A stretch of 64,000 nucleotides of DNA from positions 3,100,001 through 3,164,000 of the forward strand of contig NZ_JQMJ01000004.1 of NCBI RefSeq assembly GCF_000744655.1, in the 5' to 3' direction. This document shows positions 1-13,414 of this stretch, piece after piece (positions within the stretch are counted from its first letter, which is position 1; every line of letters starts with the position of its first letter). The notes below the pieces were generated by a model. It did no database searches. It saw only the letters and a program-made list of their open reading frames with translations, and was not told the DNA's origin. Source of the stretch: Streptacidiphilus rugosus AM-16 (GTDB lineage Bacteria > Actinomycetota > Actinomycetes > Streptomycetales > Streptomycetaceae). Made by a program: the position numbers and the translations under genes.

Positions 1-3894
<3,894 letters not shown>

Positions 3895-4140
3895 GTATTC
3901 CCGTAATCGGGCATTCGCGTTGAGCGGCACGACATCCCACCGGAATAAGGGGGACTCGTGCACAGCGTCCTCGCTGATTTTAAAACATCTCAAAAGTAAC
4001 TGGCGTTGACTTTTGGCACGCTGTTGAGTTCTCAAGGAACGGACGCTTCCTTCGCTTCCCTTTCGGGCCGCTCCGGGCGCTTCCTTCGTTTTCTACTCTA
4101 TCAGAACTTTCCGGTCCCGATTTCGCAGTCCCCGTCAACC
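3895..4140 (-). promoter_or_regulatory. rRNA operon leader and promoter region
   Basis: This is about 245 nt of gene-free sequence upstream of 16S. On the minus strand there is a TTGACG at 4138-4133 and an extended -10 box, TGATAGAGT (TAGAGT at 4100-4095). Streptomyces rRNA operons usually have several tandem promoters, so these may belong to different start sites, as the distance between them is too long for one promoter. Further down, CTTGAGAACTCAACAGCGTG is the conserved actinobacterial rRNA leader motif, repeated in the spacer. An A/T-rich run follows at about 3978-3998. Confidence 0.65.
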
Positions 4141-4170
4141 GAATTTCTCCGATTATCCGAGGGGTTTGGC

Positions 4171-4187
4171 GCCCCGCTCAGCGGGGC
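4171..4187 (-). terminator. hairpin downstream of the 4223-4843 gene
   Basis: GCCCCGC-TCA-GCGGGGC is a perfect 7-bp stem with a 3-nt loop. It lies just past the stop of the leftward gene at 4223 and upstream of the rRNA promoter region, where it would insulate the two units. There is no U-tract, as is common in actinobacterial terminators. Confidence 0.55.
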
Positions 4188-4222
4188 AACTCGAAGAACA
4201 TTACGTGGCCGTCCGGGCAGAG
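4188..4222. other. short gap before the hypothetical gene
   Basis: This completes the gene-free stretch 3895-4222. Apart from the rRNA leader, promoter and hairpin described separately I see nothing in it. Confidence 0.5.
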
Positions 4223-4843
4223 TCAAATCCAGGGACCTGGTGGCGTCTCCAGGTCCTCCAGCTCCACCCCAGGGGCGGAAAGCACCACGTCACCGGCCAG
4301 ATGCACCAGCCCCTCCTCCCCCGTCTCCAGGTCCGCGACGCGGAACCGGCGGACCGTCAGCGGGCCGCTGTCGGTGGGGTGTGTTTCGATCCCTTCGAGG
4401 GTCCAGCCCTGGTCCAGCGTGCGGGGAGCCAGGACGGGCTCGGTGAAGGAGACGACCCGTACGCGGGTGGACGCGCCCTCGCTCAGGGCCAGCATCCGCG
4501 CGGTGGCGACGAGAAACGCGGGCGAGCGGCCGGCGAAGGCGTGTGCCTTCTCCTGGCCCTCGCGGGTGTGGCTGAGATCCACGTCCTCGACATGCGTGCG
4601 CACCCAGGTGAGTCCGGCGAGCGTGCCGCCGCGCACCTGCCAGCCTTCCCGACGGAGTTCGAGCCGGACCGGGCGGAAGCGCGAGTCGAGGGTGAGGTCG
4701 ACCGCGCCGTCGGCCCGTCCGTCGGGCGCGAAGGTCTGTGACGTGTAGCGCCAGCCGGACGGCCCCGCCGCGCAGCTGAAGCGTTCCTCACCCAGGGGGG
4801 TGTCGTCGTGCGTGTCGTGGAACGAGTAACGGCCGCTGGGCAT
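4223..4843 (-). CDS. conserved hypothetical protein (206 aa)
   Basis: I do not recognise a named domain. The protein is soluble, with no signal peptide or membrane segment. It is rich in beta-prone stretches, for example a strand-like run around residues 45-80, which suggests a beta-barrel or lipocalin-like fold. That is only an impression. It starts with ATG at 4843, 57 bp after the ahcY stop on the same strand, so it may be co-transcribed with ahcY. Codon use and GC content match its neighbours. In Streptomyces a gene of this kind commonly sits beside ahcY. Its function is unknown. Confidence 0.75.
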   Translation of the reverse strand: MPSGRYSFHDTHDDTPLGEERFSCAAGPSGWRYTSQTFAPDGRADGAVDLTLDSRFRPVRLELRREGWQVRGGTLAGLTWVRTHVEDVDLSHTREGQEKAHAFAGRSPAFLVATARMLALSEGASTRVRVVSFTEPVLAPRTLDQGWTLEGIETHPTDSGPLTVRRFRVADLETGEEGLVHLAGDVVLSAPGVELEDLETPPGPWI

Positions 4844-4900
4844 AGGTGGAGCCTATGCGCCAGCGGCCGCCGGAGAATCCTCAGGCTGTCCCGGCAGGGA

Positions 4901-6433
<1,533 letters not shown>

Positions 6434-6571
6434 TTACGGGAACCCTTGCGCGTACCTCAACCGTATGACCGATTGTTCCGGACCAGTGCGTCGGAGGCCC
6501 TCTCTCCCTCGGCGTGCCCGAGCCTGGAGCCCGGAACCCGCCGACCGCCATCAGCAGCGACGTAAAGGTTC

Positions 6572-6600
6572 TTGAGACGAATCTACACCGTGCGTACATT
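6572..6600 (+). promoter_or_regulatory. consensus-type promoter for the YbjQ operon
   Basis: TTGAGA (6572-6577), a 17-bp spacer, then TACATT (6595-6600) is a good housekeeping-sigma promoter. Transcription would start near 6607, about 43 nt before the ATG at 6650. This supports 6650 over an upstream in-frame ATG at 6572, which lies inside the promoter. Confidence 0.65.
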
Positions 6601-6649
6601 CCGAGGGGCGCAGAAAAGTGTTCGCGAAGCCGGACGGGAGTGGGACGGG

Positions 6650-7675
6650 ATGACGGTTCCATGGGGCGGAGGTGGGCTGCCGCCCGCCGCCGCCGAGCGC
6701 ATGGCGGAGGTCAGCCGGAGCGGAACGTGGACATCCGCGCTGTCGACCGGCGAGTTCGCCTCCGTGAAGGCGGTCGGCTTCGAGCCGGTCGGCCAGGTGA
6801 TGGGCTCGGCGGTGTTCCAGGTCGCCCGGAGCGGCCGGTACTGGGGCTACCACGACTGCCTCTACACCGGCGCCGGCTACGGCTTCAGCTACGGCAACCG
6901 GGGGGACGCGCCGGTCGCCCTCTCCGGCCAGGGCGCCCCTTCGCGCCAGTTGGTCGGCGTCTTCGACCAGGCGCGGCGGACGGCGCTGGGCCGGATGAGG
7001 GCGGAGTGCTCCGCGCTCGGCGGCGACGGGGTGGTGGCCGCGCAGCTCACCATGCAGCCCTTCCCCAGCGCGCCCACCTGCCTGGAGTTCAAGGTGATCG
7101 GCACCGCGGTCCGGGCGCAGGGGCCGGTGCGTCCCAAGCATCCCTTCACCTGTCACCTGGACGGGCAGGGCTTCGCCAAGCTGATAAGCGCGGGTTGGGT
7201 GCCGTCGGAACTGCTGGTCGGCATGTCGATCGGGGTCCGCCACGACGACTACCGCACCCGGTCGCAGCAGTACTCCTGGCAGAACACGGAGATGACCGGC
7301 TGGAGCCGGCTGATCCACGACATCCGCGCCGACGCCAGGGAGCAGCTGCGGCGGCAGGCCGGGCAGCGCGGCGGCGACGGCGTGGTGCTGGCCAGCGGGG
7401 ACCTCCGGGTCTGGGAGGAGTCCTGCATCCGCGCCGCGAACACGAACAACTCGGAGCAGCGTGACCACGTGGCCGAGGCCACCATGGTCGGCACGAGCAT
7501 CGCCCGCTTCCGCACCCGGGAGCAGCCGCCGCGCACGCTCTCCGTGATGCCGCTCGGCAATCGCGGCGACCGGCTGCGCAAGCGGCTGGAGGCCGTCGCG
7601 TCCAGCCCCTACGGCGACCCGAACGAGTACCGCAGGCTGGCCACCGAACTCCGCGACCTCGGAGACCAGGGATGA
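6650..7675 (+). CDS. YbjQ-type (heavy-metal-binding domain) repeat protein
   Basis: A soluble 341-aa protein with two copies of the YbjQ/UPF0145 fold. The first copy spans about residues 15-165. It contains GFEPVGQVMGSAVFQV and ends with FKVIGTAV. The second spans about 170-305. It contains FTCHLDGQGFAKLISAGW and ends with ATMVGTSIARF. Single-domain YbjQ proteins form pentamers, and their biochemical role is not settled despite the metal-binding name. The start is ATG at 6650, placed by the promoter at 6572-6600 and a GGGACGGG ribosome site. A C-terminal basic tail follows. It is the first gene of a three-gene operon. Confidence 0.8.
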   Translation: MTVPWGGGGLPPAAAERMAEVSRSGTWTSALSTGEFASVKAVGFEPVGQVMGSAVFQVARSGRYWGYHDCLYTGAGYGFSYGNRGDAPVALSGQGAPSRQLVGVFDQARRTALGRMRAECSALGGDGVVAAQLTMQPFPSAPTCLEFKVIGTAVRAQGPVRPKHPFTCHLDGQGFAKLISAGWVPSELLVGMSIGVRHDDYRTRSQQYSWQNTEMTGWSRLIHDIRADAREQLRRQAGQRGGDGVVLASGDLRVWEESCIRAANTNNSEQRDHVAEATMVGTSIARFRTREQPPRTLSVMPLGNRGDRLRKRLEAVASSPYGDPNEYRRLATELRDLGDQG

Positions 7676-7743
7676 CCACGGCCACGTCCACGACCACCGC
7701 CATGACCTTCCTGACCCACACACGACGGGGAGCTGCCCGATGA
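7672..7743 (+). CDS. possible 23-aa ORF bridging two YbjQ genes
   Basis: An ATG at 7672 overlaps the preceding stop (ATGA), and its TGA at 7741-7743 overlaps the next ATG at 7740 (ATGA again). The predicted peptide is 23 residues, Thr-rich then basic (ends THTRRGAAR). It has no ribosome site of its own, so it would be read only by termination-reinitiation. The downstream gene has its own GGGGAG site inside the ORF. It may be a coupling device, or it may be chance. Confidence 0.35.
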   Translation: MTTATSTTTAMTFLTHTRRGAAR

Positions 7744-8570
7744 GCACCACGGACCCGACCGCCCAGGGCGTGCCCGCCGACGCGATGCGGCGGCTGGCCG
7801 AGCTGCAGCCAGGCAAGGCCGGCTCGATCTTCACGAGCGACCTGTCGGTCAACGAGTTCCTGCTCGTCCGCGAGGCCGGCTTCAAGCCGATCGGCCTGGT
7901 GCTGGGCAGTTCGATCTACCACGTGGGCATCCAGTTCGGGCGCTGGGGCAAGAACCAGGAGCTGGAGACCCTGAGCCAGGCGATGTACCACGCCCGCGAG
8001 CTGGCCATGACGCGGATGGAGGCGGAGGCGGCCCAGCTGGGCGCGGACGGCATCGTGGGCGTCCGGCTCTCGGTGGAGGCGCGCGAGTTCGGCAACGACA
8101 TCGCGGAGTTCATCGCCATCGGCACGGCGGTCAAGGCCGACCACGCGCCCCCCGGCGGCGGCAGCTGGCGCAACAACAAGAACCAGCCGTTCACCTCGGA
8201 CCTCTCGGGCCAGGACTTCTGGACGCTGATCCGCGCGGGCTACGCCCCGCTGGGCATGGTGATGGGCACCTGCGTGTACCACATCGCACACCAGCGGATG
8301 GGCGCGGTGTTCTCGAACATCGGCAAGAATGTGGAGATCGAGCAGTTCACCCAGGCCTTGTACGACGCGCGCGAGTTGGCGATGGCGCGGATGCAGGCCG
8401 AGGCCGAGGCGCTGCACGCCGAGGGAGTGGTGGGGGTTCAGCTGAACGCCCACAACCACCGCTGGGGCGGGCACACCACGGAGTTCTTCTCGATCGGCAC
8501 GGCGGTCCGCCCGCTGCGCCCGGACCACGAGATCGAGCGGCCGACGATGGTCCTGAGCCTGGACGGCTGA
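7740..8570 (+). CDS. tandem YbjQ-domain protein
   Basis: A soluble 276-aa protein consisting almost entirely of two YbjQ repeats. Repeat 1 is about residues 28-135: FTSDLSVNEFLLVREAGF, GLVLGSSIYHVG, then EFIAIGTAV. Repeat 2 is about 150-262: FTSDLSGQDFWTLIRAGY, GMVMGTCVYHIA, then EFFSIGTAV. Each repeat has the long helix with ARELAMxRM seen in the family. The start ATG at 7740 has GGGGAG 8-13 nt upstream. It lies between another YbjQ-repeat gene and a small hypothetical gene, all on one strand with short gaps, so the three probably act together. The function is not known. Confidence 0.85.
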   Translation: MSTTDPTAQGVPADAMRRLAELQPGKAGSIFTSDLSVNEFLLVREAGFKPIGLVLGSSIYHVGIQFGRWGKNQELETLSQAMYHARELAMTRMEAEAAQLGADGIVGVRLSVEAREFGNDIAEFIAIGTAVKADHAPPGGGSWRNNKNQPFTSDLSGQDFWTLIRAGYAPLGMVMGTCVYHIAHQRMGAVFSNIGKNVEIEQFTQALYDARELAMARMQAEAEALHAEGVVGVQLNAHNHRWGGHTTEFFSIGTAVRPLRPDHEIERPTMVLSLDG

Positions 8571-8593
8571 CGCGAAGAGGGAGAGCGAGCGGG

Positions 8594-8986
8594 ATGAGCG
8601 AGATCGAGCTGCTGGCGGCGGCGTTGCGCCGGGACGCGGCGGATCTGGACATGTATGCCCAGGTGCTGACGGGTTCACTGGCGGACGCGCTGCCGCCGGG
8701 CTCTGTCGAGTTCACGCGGAAGCGGTCCGTCTCCGACCGGCTGGCGGGCCGCGCCGGCACGGTCGAGCGGCTGGAGATCGCGCTGGACGACCGCCGCCTG
8801 ATCCTGCTGCTGGCTCACGGCCGACCGCAGGGTGAGGTGGCCACCGTGGTCCGCGGCGTGGTCCTCTCCCGCAAGCAGGTCGCGCTGGACGAGTGGGTCC
8901 ACGAACTCGCGACGGCGGTCTCGGCTCGCGCCCAGTCCGACGCCCGCGCCCGCGCGGCACTGGAGAAGCTCGTCCTCGGCCTCTAG
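8594..8986 (+). CDS. small hypothetical protein of the YbjQ operon
   Basis: A 130-aa soluble protein, 23 bp after the preceding gene, with a good ribosome site (GAGGGAGAG). The first ~40 residues are helical and acidic. The middle, with RLILLLAHGRPQGEVATVVRG, looks like a beta-strand pair, and the C-terminus is a charged Ala/Arg-rich helix. I recognise no domain. Its constant position after two YbjQ-repeat genes suggests it is a partner or regulator of them. Confidence 0.75.
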   Translation: MSEIELLAAALRRDAADLDMYAQVLTGSLADALPPGSVEFTRKRSVSDRLAGRAGTVERLEIALDDRRLILLLAHGRPQGEVATVVRGVVLSRKQVALDEWVHELATAVSARAQSDARARAALEKLVLGL

Positions 8987-9112
8987 TGGCACCACCTCGG
9001 GGGCGCGGGGAACTGCGCGACAAGCCACCCGCTGCGGATGGTCCTCCGTGATTCAGGGCCATCCGCACAGGGTGGTTACTCGCGCAGTTCCCCGTGCCCC
9101 TGAGGTAGTGCA
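8987..9112. repeat. long intergenic palindrome, copy A (short subtype)
   Basis: A nearly continuous inverted repeat of ~126 bp between convergent genes. The left arm runs from 8987, with GGGGCGCGGGGAACTGCGCG and GCGGATGGTCCT. It mirrors the right arm, with AGGGCCATCCGC and CGCGCAGTTCCCCGTGCCCC. The loop is about 9 nt. As RNA it would form a very long hairpin in either direction, so it can act as a bidirectional terminator. Related copies occur at 11896, 32175, 48825, 60117 and 63928. Confidence 0.9.
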
Positions 9113-9118
9113 GCCGGC

Positions 9119-10336
9119 TCAGAGCGAGACGGTGGTGCGGAAGAGGGTCGTGGCGGTGCCGGACGCGGTGACCGGCGGGGCGCCCGCGGGGAGGAAGCAG
9201 GACTGGCCGCGGGTCAGGGTGAGGCGGCGGCCGGTGGCGTCGGTCAGGGTCGCCGTGCCCTCCGTGCAGAGGAGAATCTGCGGGGTGTCCGTCGGCAGCG
9301 GGGCCTCGCAGCCCAGGCGGTAGCGGGAGAGCCGGAACTCGTCGATCGGGCAGGGGTAGAGCTCCTCCCCCGGGTGCTCGGGGACCGGCTGCGGGTGGAT
9401 GACCTCCAGCTCCCTGGCCCGGAACTCCACGACCCGCAGCAGCTCGGGCACGTCGATGTGCTTCGGGGTGAGCCCGGCCCGCAGGACGTTGTCCGAGTTG
9501 GCCATCAGCTCCACGCCCAGGCCGCGGAAGTACGCGTGCGGCACCCCCGCGCCCAGGTAGAACGCCTCGCCGGGCCGCAGGGTCACATGGTTGAGCAGCA
9601 GCGCGGACAGCAGCCCGGGGTCGGCCGGGTAGTGGTCGGCCAGCATCGCGTAGTCCCGCAGCATCGCCGCCTCGTCCGCCGAGGACGCCGCGTCGGCGGA
9701 CGAGGCGGCCCGCAGCAGCGCGTGGCGGGTCTCGGCGACCAGCCGGAGCACCGTCGGCTGATCCAGCGTCAGCACGAGCGTCAGCGCCTCCCGCAGGGCC
9801 TCCTGCTCGGGCTTCCCACGCAGGACCTCGATGACGGAGTCCAGGCCGGGGACGGCGAGCCGTTCCAGCAGCAGCGCCGTCGCCTGCGGGGCGCGGAAGC
9901 CGCAGACGCCGGTGAACTCGTCCAGCGCGCAGAGCATTTCGGGCTTGTGGTTGGCGTCCCTGTAGTTGCGCTCCCGCGCGTCCAGGGGAACGCCGGCGGC
10001 CTCCTCGGCCGCGAAGCCGGCCCGTGCCTGGGCGAGGTCGGGGTGGACCTGCACGGACAGCGGCTCGCCCGCCGCCAGGACCTTGAAGAGGAACGGCAGC
10101 GTGGGCCCGAAGCGGGCGATCGTCGCCGCGCCGAGCTCGGCCTCGGGGTCGGCCGCGATCAGCCCGTCCAGGCTCTGCGGTCCACGACCGCGGTCGACCG
10201 CCGACGGGCTGCCGGGGTGCGCACCCATCCACAGCTCCGCCTGCGGCTCGCCGGTCGGCTCCACCCCCAGCAGTCCGGGGATCGCCGTGCGGGAGCCCCA
10301 GGCGTAGCCCCGGACGCTGTTCTCCATCAGGTCCAT
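9119..10336 (-). CDS. manA: mannose-6-phosphate isomerase, class I
   Basis: The enzyme interconverts fructose-6-phosphate and mannose-6-phosphate, the entry to GDP-mannose and mannosylated glycans. The 405-aa cytoplasmic protein has the type I PMI cupin landmarks: YAWGS (11-15), ELWMGAH (34-40), PFLFKVLAA (81-89), the zinc-ligand segment QVHPD (96-100) and NHKPEM (129-134). The start ATG at 10336 gives MDLMENSVRGYAWGS. It is 4 bp after the SIS gene stop, with a G-rich ribosome site. It is last of a translationally linked set, trm112-like, SIS gene, manA. Confidence 0.95.
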   Translation of the reverse strand: MDLMENSVRGYAWGSRTAIPGLLGVEPTGEPQAELWMGAHPGSPSAVDRGRGPQSLDGLIAADPEAELGAATIARFGPTLPFLFKVLAAGEPLSVQVHPDLAQARAGFAAEEAAGVPLDARERNYRDANHKPEMLCALDEFTGVCGFRAPQATALLLERLAVPGLDSVIEVLRGKPEQEALREALTLVLTLDQPTVLRLVAETRHALLRAASSADAASSADEAAMLRDYAMLADHYPADPGLLSALLLNHVTLRPGEAFYLGAGVPHAYFRGLGVELMANSDNVLRAGLTPKHIDVPELLRVVEFRARELEVIHPQPVPEHPGEELYPCPIDEFRLSRYRLGCEAPLPTDTPQILLCTEGTATLTDATGRRLTLTRGQSCFLPAGAPPVTASGTATTLFRTTVSL

Positions 10337-10340
10337 GCGG

Positions 10341-11600
10341 TCAGCGCCCCCCGGTCTCGGCGGCGAGGCCGAGATAGACGGCTGCGAAGTCGGTGAGCGC
10401 GACGAGCTCCGCCAGCGCCTCGACCGGATCGCTGCGGAGCGAGGCCAGCTCCCGCAGGCCGACCTGGTGGTCGGCGGCCAGGCGGTGCGCGCGTGCGACG
10501 GTCCGGCGGGAGCGCATCGCGTCGCCCGCCTCCCTGATCTCGTCGGCCGAAGGCTCCTCGGCGTCGTCGGCGCGGCTGCTCGGGGTGTGGCGGAGCAGGA
10601 CGAGCTGGAGCCTGAGGGCGCCCTCGTCGTCGACCCGGTCCCGGAAGAAGTCGTCCGGGTCGCCGCCGGCCCCGAGGTTGCCGGAGAACAGGCCGCGCTG
10701 CACGCTGAGCGCCTCGGGCAGCAGGCCGGTGAGGGCCGGGCGGGCGGCGTGGTCGGCCAGCATCGCGGCGAAGCGGCCCGCGACGGCGGACGCGCAGGGA
10801 TCGTCGCTCCACAGCAGCGGCAGCGCCGCGTCGAGCTGGACGGCGAGCGCCTTGGCGGGGTTGTCGTAGGCGTCGGCGGAGGGCCGGCAGCGGACGGCGG
10901 CCTGGTCGAGGCGGTCGGCTGCGGAGTGCAGGCCCGCTTGCTCACCGTCGACGACGCCAAGGCGCCGCGCGAGTGCGAGCAGGGGGGCGAGGACGCCCCA
11001 GAAGTCCGACGGGTCCTCACGGGGCAGGTCTGCGTCCGGTCCGTCGCCGTGGCTGTCCAGGGCGGCGGGCACGCCGGGGGTGTACGGCAGGGGGAGTCCG
11101 CGTGCCTGGAGGGCGGCCTCGGCGAGGCCGGATCCGGGCGGGGCCACGGCCACGATCGAGCAGCCGCGCGAGTACGCGCGCTCGACGAGGGTGATCAGTC
11201 CTGGACAGCTGCCGACGGTGGCCGCGACGACCAGCAGATCGGAGGGGCCCGCCCAGCCGGGCAGGGTCCAGTCGAGCCCGAGGGCGAAGACGTCGCTGCG
11301 GGTCACCTGGTGCACGAGCGCGGGGTCCGGCACCACCGGGGCGGGCCGGAGCACCGTCACCTGGCAGGCGCCGTTGCCGAGCGCGGCGAGCACGTCCCCC
11401 GCCTGGGCGGCGGCGCCGTGCGCGGCCACGAGCACGGCGCGGGGCCGCCCCTCGGGGCGCAGCGCCGCGAGGCCCGCCTCGTCGGCGAGCCGCAGGCCGG
11501 TCCGCACGCGCGCGCCGGCGGACGCGAGCGCCAGGAGGGCGCCGCGGGCGTCGGCGCGCGCGAGCGCGTCCGTGTCGTCGAGCAGCCGCTCGTCGATCAT
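10341..11600 (-). CDS. SIS-domain protein, phosphoglucose/phosphomannose isomerase-like
   Basis: A 419-aa soluble protein. The N-terminal two thirds look like a sugar-isomerase (SIS) fold (VLVAAHGAAAQAGDVLAAL, then SDLLVVAATVGSCPGLITL). The C-terminal part resembles the bifunctional PGI/PMI C-terminal domain (FSGNLGAGGDPDDFFRDRVD). The position directly before manA suggests a role in hexose-6-phosphate isomerisation or its regulation. I cannot confirm active-site residues by eye. Its ATG at 11600 overlaps the upstream stop by 4 nt, so translation is coupled. Confidence 0.8.
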   Translation of the reverse strand: MIDERLLDDTDALARADARGALLALASAGARVRTGLRLADEAGLAALRPEGRPRAVLVAAHGAAAQAGDVLAALGNGACQVTVLRPAPVVPDPALVHQVTRSDVFALGLDWTLPGWAGPSDLLVVAATVGSCPGLITLVERAYSRGCSIVAVAPPGSGLAEAALQARGLPLPYTPGVPAALDSHGDGPDADLPREDPSDFWGVLAPLLALARRLGVVDGEQAGLHSAADRLDQAAVRCRPSADAYDNPAKALAVQLDAALPLLWSDDPCASAVAGRFAAMLADHAARPALTGLLPEALSVQRGLFSGNLGAGGDPDDFFRDRVDDEGALRLQLVLLRHTPSSRADDAEEPSADEIREAGDAMRSRRTVARAHRLAADHQVGLRELASLRSDPVEALAELVALTDFAAVYLGLAAETGGR

Positions 11601-11773
11601 GCGGGCCGTCGGGCCTCGTCGACGAGCAGGACCGGGATGCCGTCCCGCACGGGGTAGGCGAGTCCGCAGCTGCTGCTGGTGCAGAGCAGTTCCGCCGCGT
11701 CGGCGTCCTCGCGCAGAGGTGCGTGGCAGGCCGGGCAGGCGAAGATCTCGAGCAGGGCGGGTTCGATGCTCAT
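11597..11773 (-). CDS. Trm112-family zinc protein (58 aa)
   Basis: The small protein carries a CPAC pair (FACPACHAPL) and a second pair of Cys residues (LLCTSSSCGLAYPV), then DGIPVLL. This is the Trm112/UPF0434 zinc-ribbon signature. In eukaryotes and some bacteria Trm112 proteins activate methyltransferases. The bacterial free-standing forms are poorly understood. The ATG at 11773 was chosen over a long upstream extension because the family begins just before the LLEIFACP segment. It overlaps the SIS gene by 4 nt (ATGA). Confidence 0.88.
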   Translation of the reverse strand: MSIEPALLEIFACPACHAPLREDADAAELLCTSSSCGLAYPVRDGIPVLLVDEARRPA

Positions 11774-11895
11774 GTCGCTGGCGCTCCGGAAGTCGATGGA
11801 GGTGTGTTTCGGCAAGCAGATTACTTGCACTCTCGGACGCGCGGTGACGCCGCACTCCCCCCGGGGGCGCGCTCCGCGGTGACGAGCCGGTCGCA

Positions 11896-11985
11896 GAGCC
11901 CTCCGGGGGCGGGGCCCTGCTTGATCAACTGCGTGCGCGGGAGACCACCCTGTGCCGATGGCCCCGCCCGTTCGGCCTGCCACCC
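11896..11985. repeat. degenerate intergenic palindrome, copy B (TGATCA subtype)
   Basis: This stretch holds a decayed copy of the palindrome family. It has GGGGGCGGGGCCCTGC followed by TTGATCAACTGCGTGCGCG, then a GACCACCCTGTGCCGATGG-type inner arm. The second arm is largely lost. It lies between manB and the Trm112-like gene, both leftward. The TTGATCAACTGCGTGCGCG block is shared with copies at 32175 and 60117. Confidence 0.75.
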
Positions 11986-12028
11986 GGGCGCAACCGACCG
12001 ACGTGCGATCGGCCTCTCGTCCGAAGGA

Positions 12029-13414
12029 CTAGGCGCGGACGATGGCCAGGACCGCGTCGCGGCGGGCCGCCATCGTCGCGGCGTCGCGGGCCTCGACGTT
12101 CAGTCGAAGGAGGGGCTCGGTGTTGGAGGCGCGGAGGTTGAACCACCAGTCGGAGCCGGAGACGGTCAGGCCGTCCAGCTCGTCGAAGGTGACGCCCGGC
12201 TCGTCCGCGAACGCGGCGCGGACCGCGGCGACGCGCTCGGCCTGGTCCGCGACGGTGCTGTTGATCTCGCCGGAGTCCACGTAGCGGTTGTAGGCCGAGA
12301 CCAGCTCGGACAGCGGCTTCTGCTGCTCTCCCAGGGCGGCCAGCACGTGGAGAGCGGCCAGCATGCCGGTGTCGGCGCGCCAGAAGTCGCGGAAGTAGTA
12401 GTGCGCCGAGTGCTCGCCGCCGAAGATCGCGCCGCTGGTGGCCATCTCCTGCTTGATGAACGAGTGGCCGACCCGGGTGCGGACCGTGCGGCCGCCGTTC
12501 TCGGCGACGATCTCCGGGACGGCCCAGGAGGTGATCAGGTTGTGGATGATCACCGGTTCGGTCTCGCCCGCCGCCTTCGCCTTGGCCAGCTCGCGGACGG
12601 CGACCAGCGCCGTGATCGCGCTCGGGCTGACCGGGTCGCCGTTCTGGTCCACGACGAAGCAGCGGTCGGCGTCGCCGTCGAAGGCGAGGCCGATGTCGGC
12701 GCCCACCTCGCGGACCTTGGCCTGGAGGTCGACCAGGTTCTTCGGGTCCAGCGGGTTGGCCTCGTGGTTCGGGAAGGTGCCGTCCAGCTCGAAGTACATC
12801 GGGACGATCTCCAGCGGGAGGCCGCCCAGCACGGTCGGGACGGTGTGGCCGCCCATGCCGTTGCCCGCGTCGACGGCGACCTTCAGCGGGCGGATCGACC
12901 GCAGGTCGACCAGGCCGAGGAGGTGGTCGGCGTAGGGCTGGAGTTCGTCCTGCTGGGTCAGCGTGCCCGGCGTCACGTCCACCGCGGGGACGGTCACCGC
13001 GTCGTCCGCGCCGATCCACGACTGGACCAGCTCACGGATCTCGACGAGGCCGGTGTCCTCGCCGACCGGGGCCGCGCCCTTGCGGCACATCTTGATGCCG
13101 TTGTACTGGGCCGGATTGTGGCTGGCGGTGAACATCGCGCCGGGCAGGTCGAGCTTGCCGCTGGCGAAGTAGAGCTGGTCGGTCGAGCAGAGACCGATCT
13201 CGACGACGTCCACCCCGCGCGCGGCCGCGCCCTCGGCGAAGGCGCGGGCGAGCGAGGGCGAGGAGGGGCGCATGTCGTGACCGACGACGATCGCGTCCGC
13301 ACCCGTGACCTGCACGAACGCGGCGCCGAAGGCGCGGGAGAGCTCGGTGTCCCACTGGTCGGGCACGACGCCTCGGACGTCGTACGCCTTCACGATCTGC
13401 TTGAGGTCACGCAC
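12029..13414 (-). CDS. manB: phosphomannomutase/phosphoglucomutase
   Basis: Interconverts mannose-6-phosphate and mannose-1-phosphate, and probably also glucose phosphates, feeding GDP-mannose synthesis. The 461-aa alpha-D-phosphohexomutase has all four domains in order. They include the phosphoserine loop FTASHNPAQYNG near residue 100, the metal-binding loop FDGDADR near 245, the sugar-binding GGEHSAHYYF near 325, and the C-terminal phosphate-binding SNTEPLLRLNVEA. The start MRDLKQIVKAYDVRG at 13414 fits the family. Same strand as the manA set but separated by a degenerate repeat, so it is probably its own transcript. Confidence 0.95.
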   Translation of the reverse strand: MRDLKQIVKAYDVRGVVPDQWDTELSRAFGAAFVQVTGADAIVVGHDMRPSSPSLARAFAEGAAARGVDVVEIGLCSTDQLYFASGKLDLPGAMFTASHNPAQYNGIKMCRKGAAPVGEDTGLVEIRELVQSWIGADDAVTVPAVDVTPGTLTQQDELQPYADHLLGLVDLRSIRPLKVAVDAGNGMGGHTVPTVLGGLPLEIVPMYFELDGTFPNHEANPLDPKNLVDLQAKVREVGADIGLAFDGDADRCFVVDQNGDPVSPSAITALVAVRELAKAKAAGETEPVIIHNLITSWAVPEIVAENGGRTVRTRVGHSFIKQEMATSGAIFGGEHSAHYYFRDFWRADTGMLAALHVLAALGEQQKPLSELVSAYNRYVDSGEINSTVADQAERVAAVRAAFADEPGVTFDELDGLTVSGSDWWFNLRASNTEPLLRLNVEARDAATMAARRDAVLAIVRA

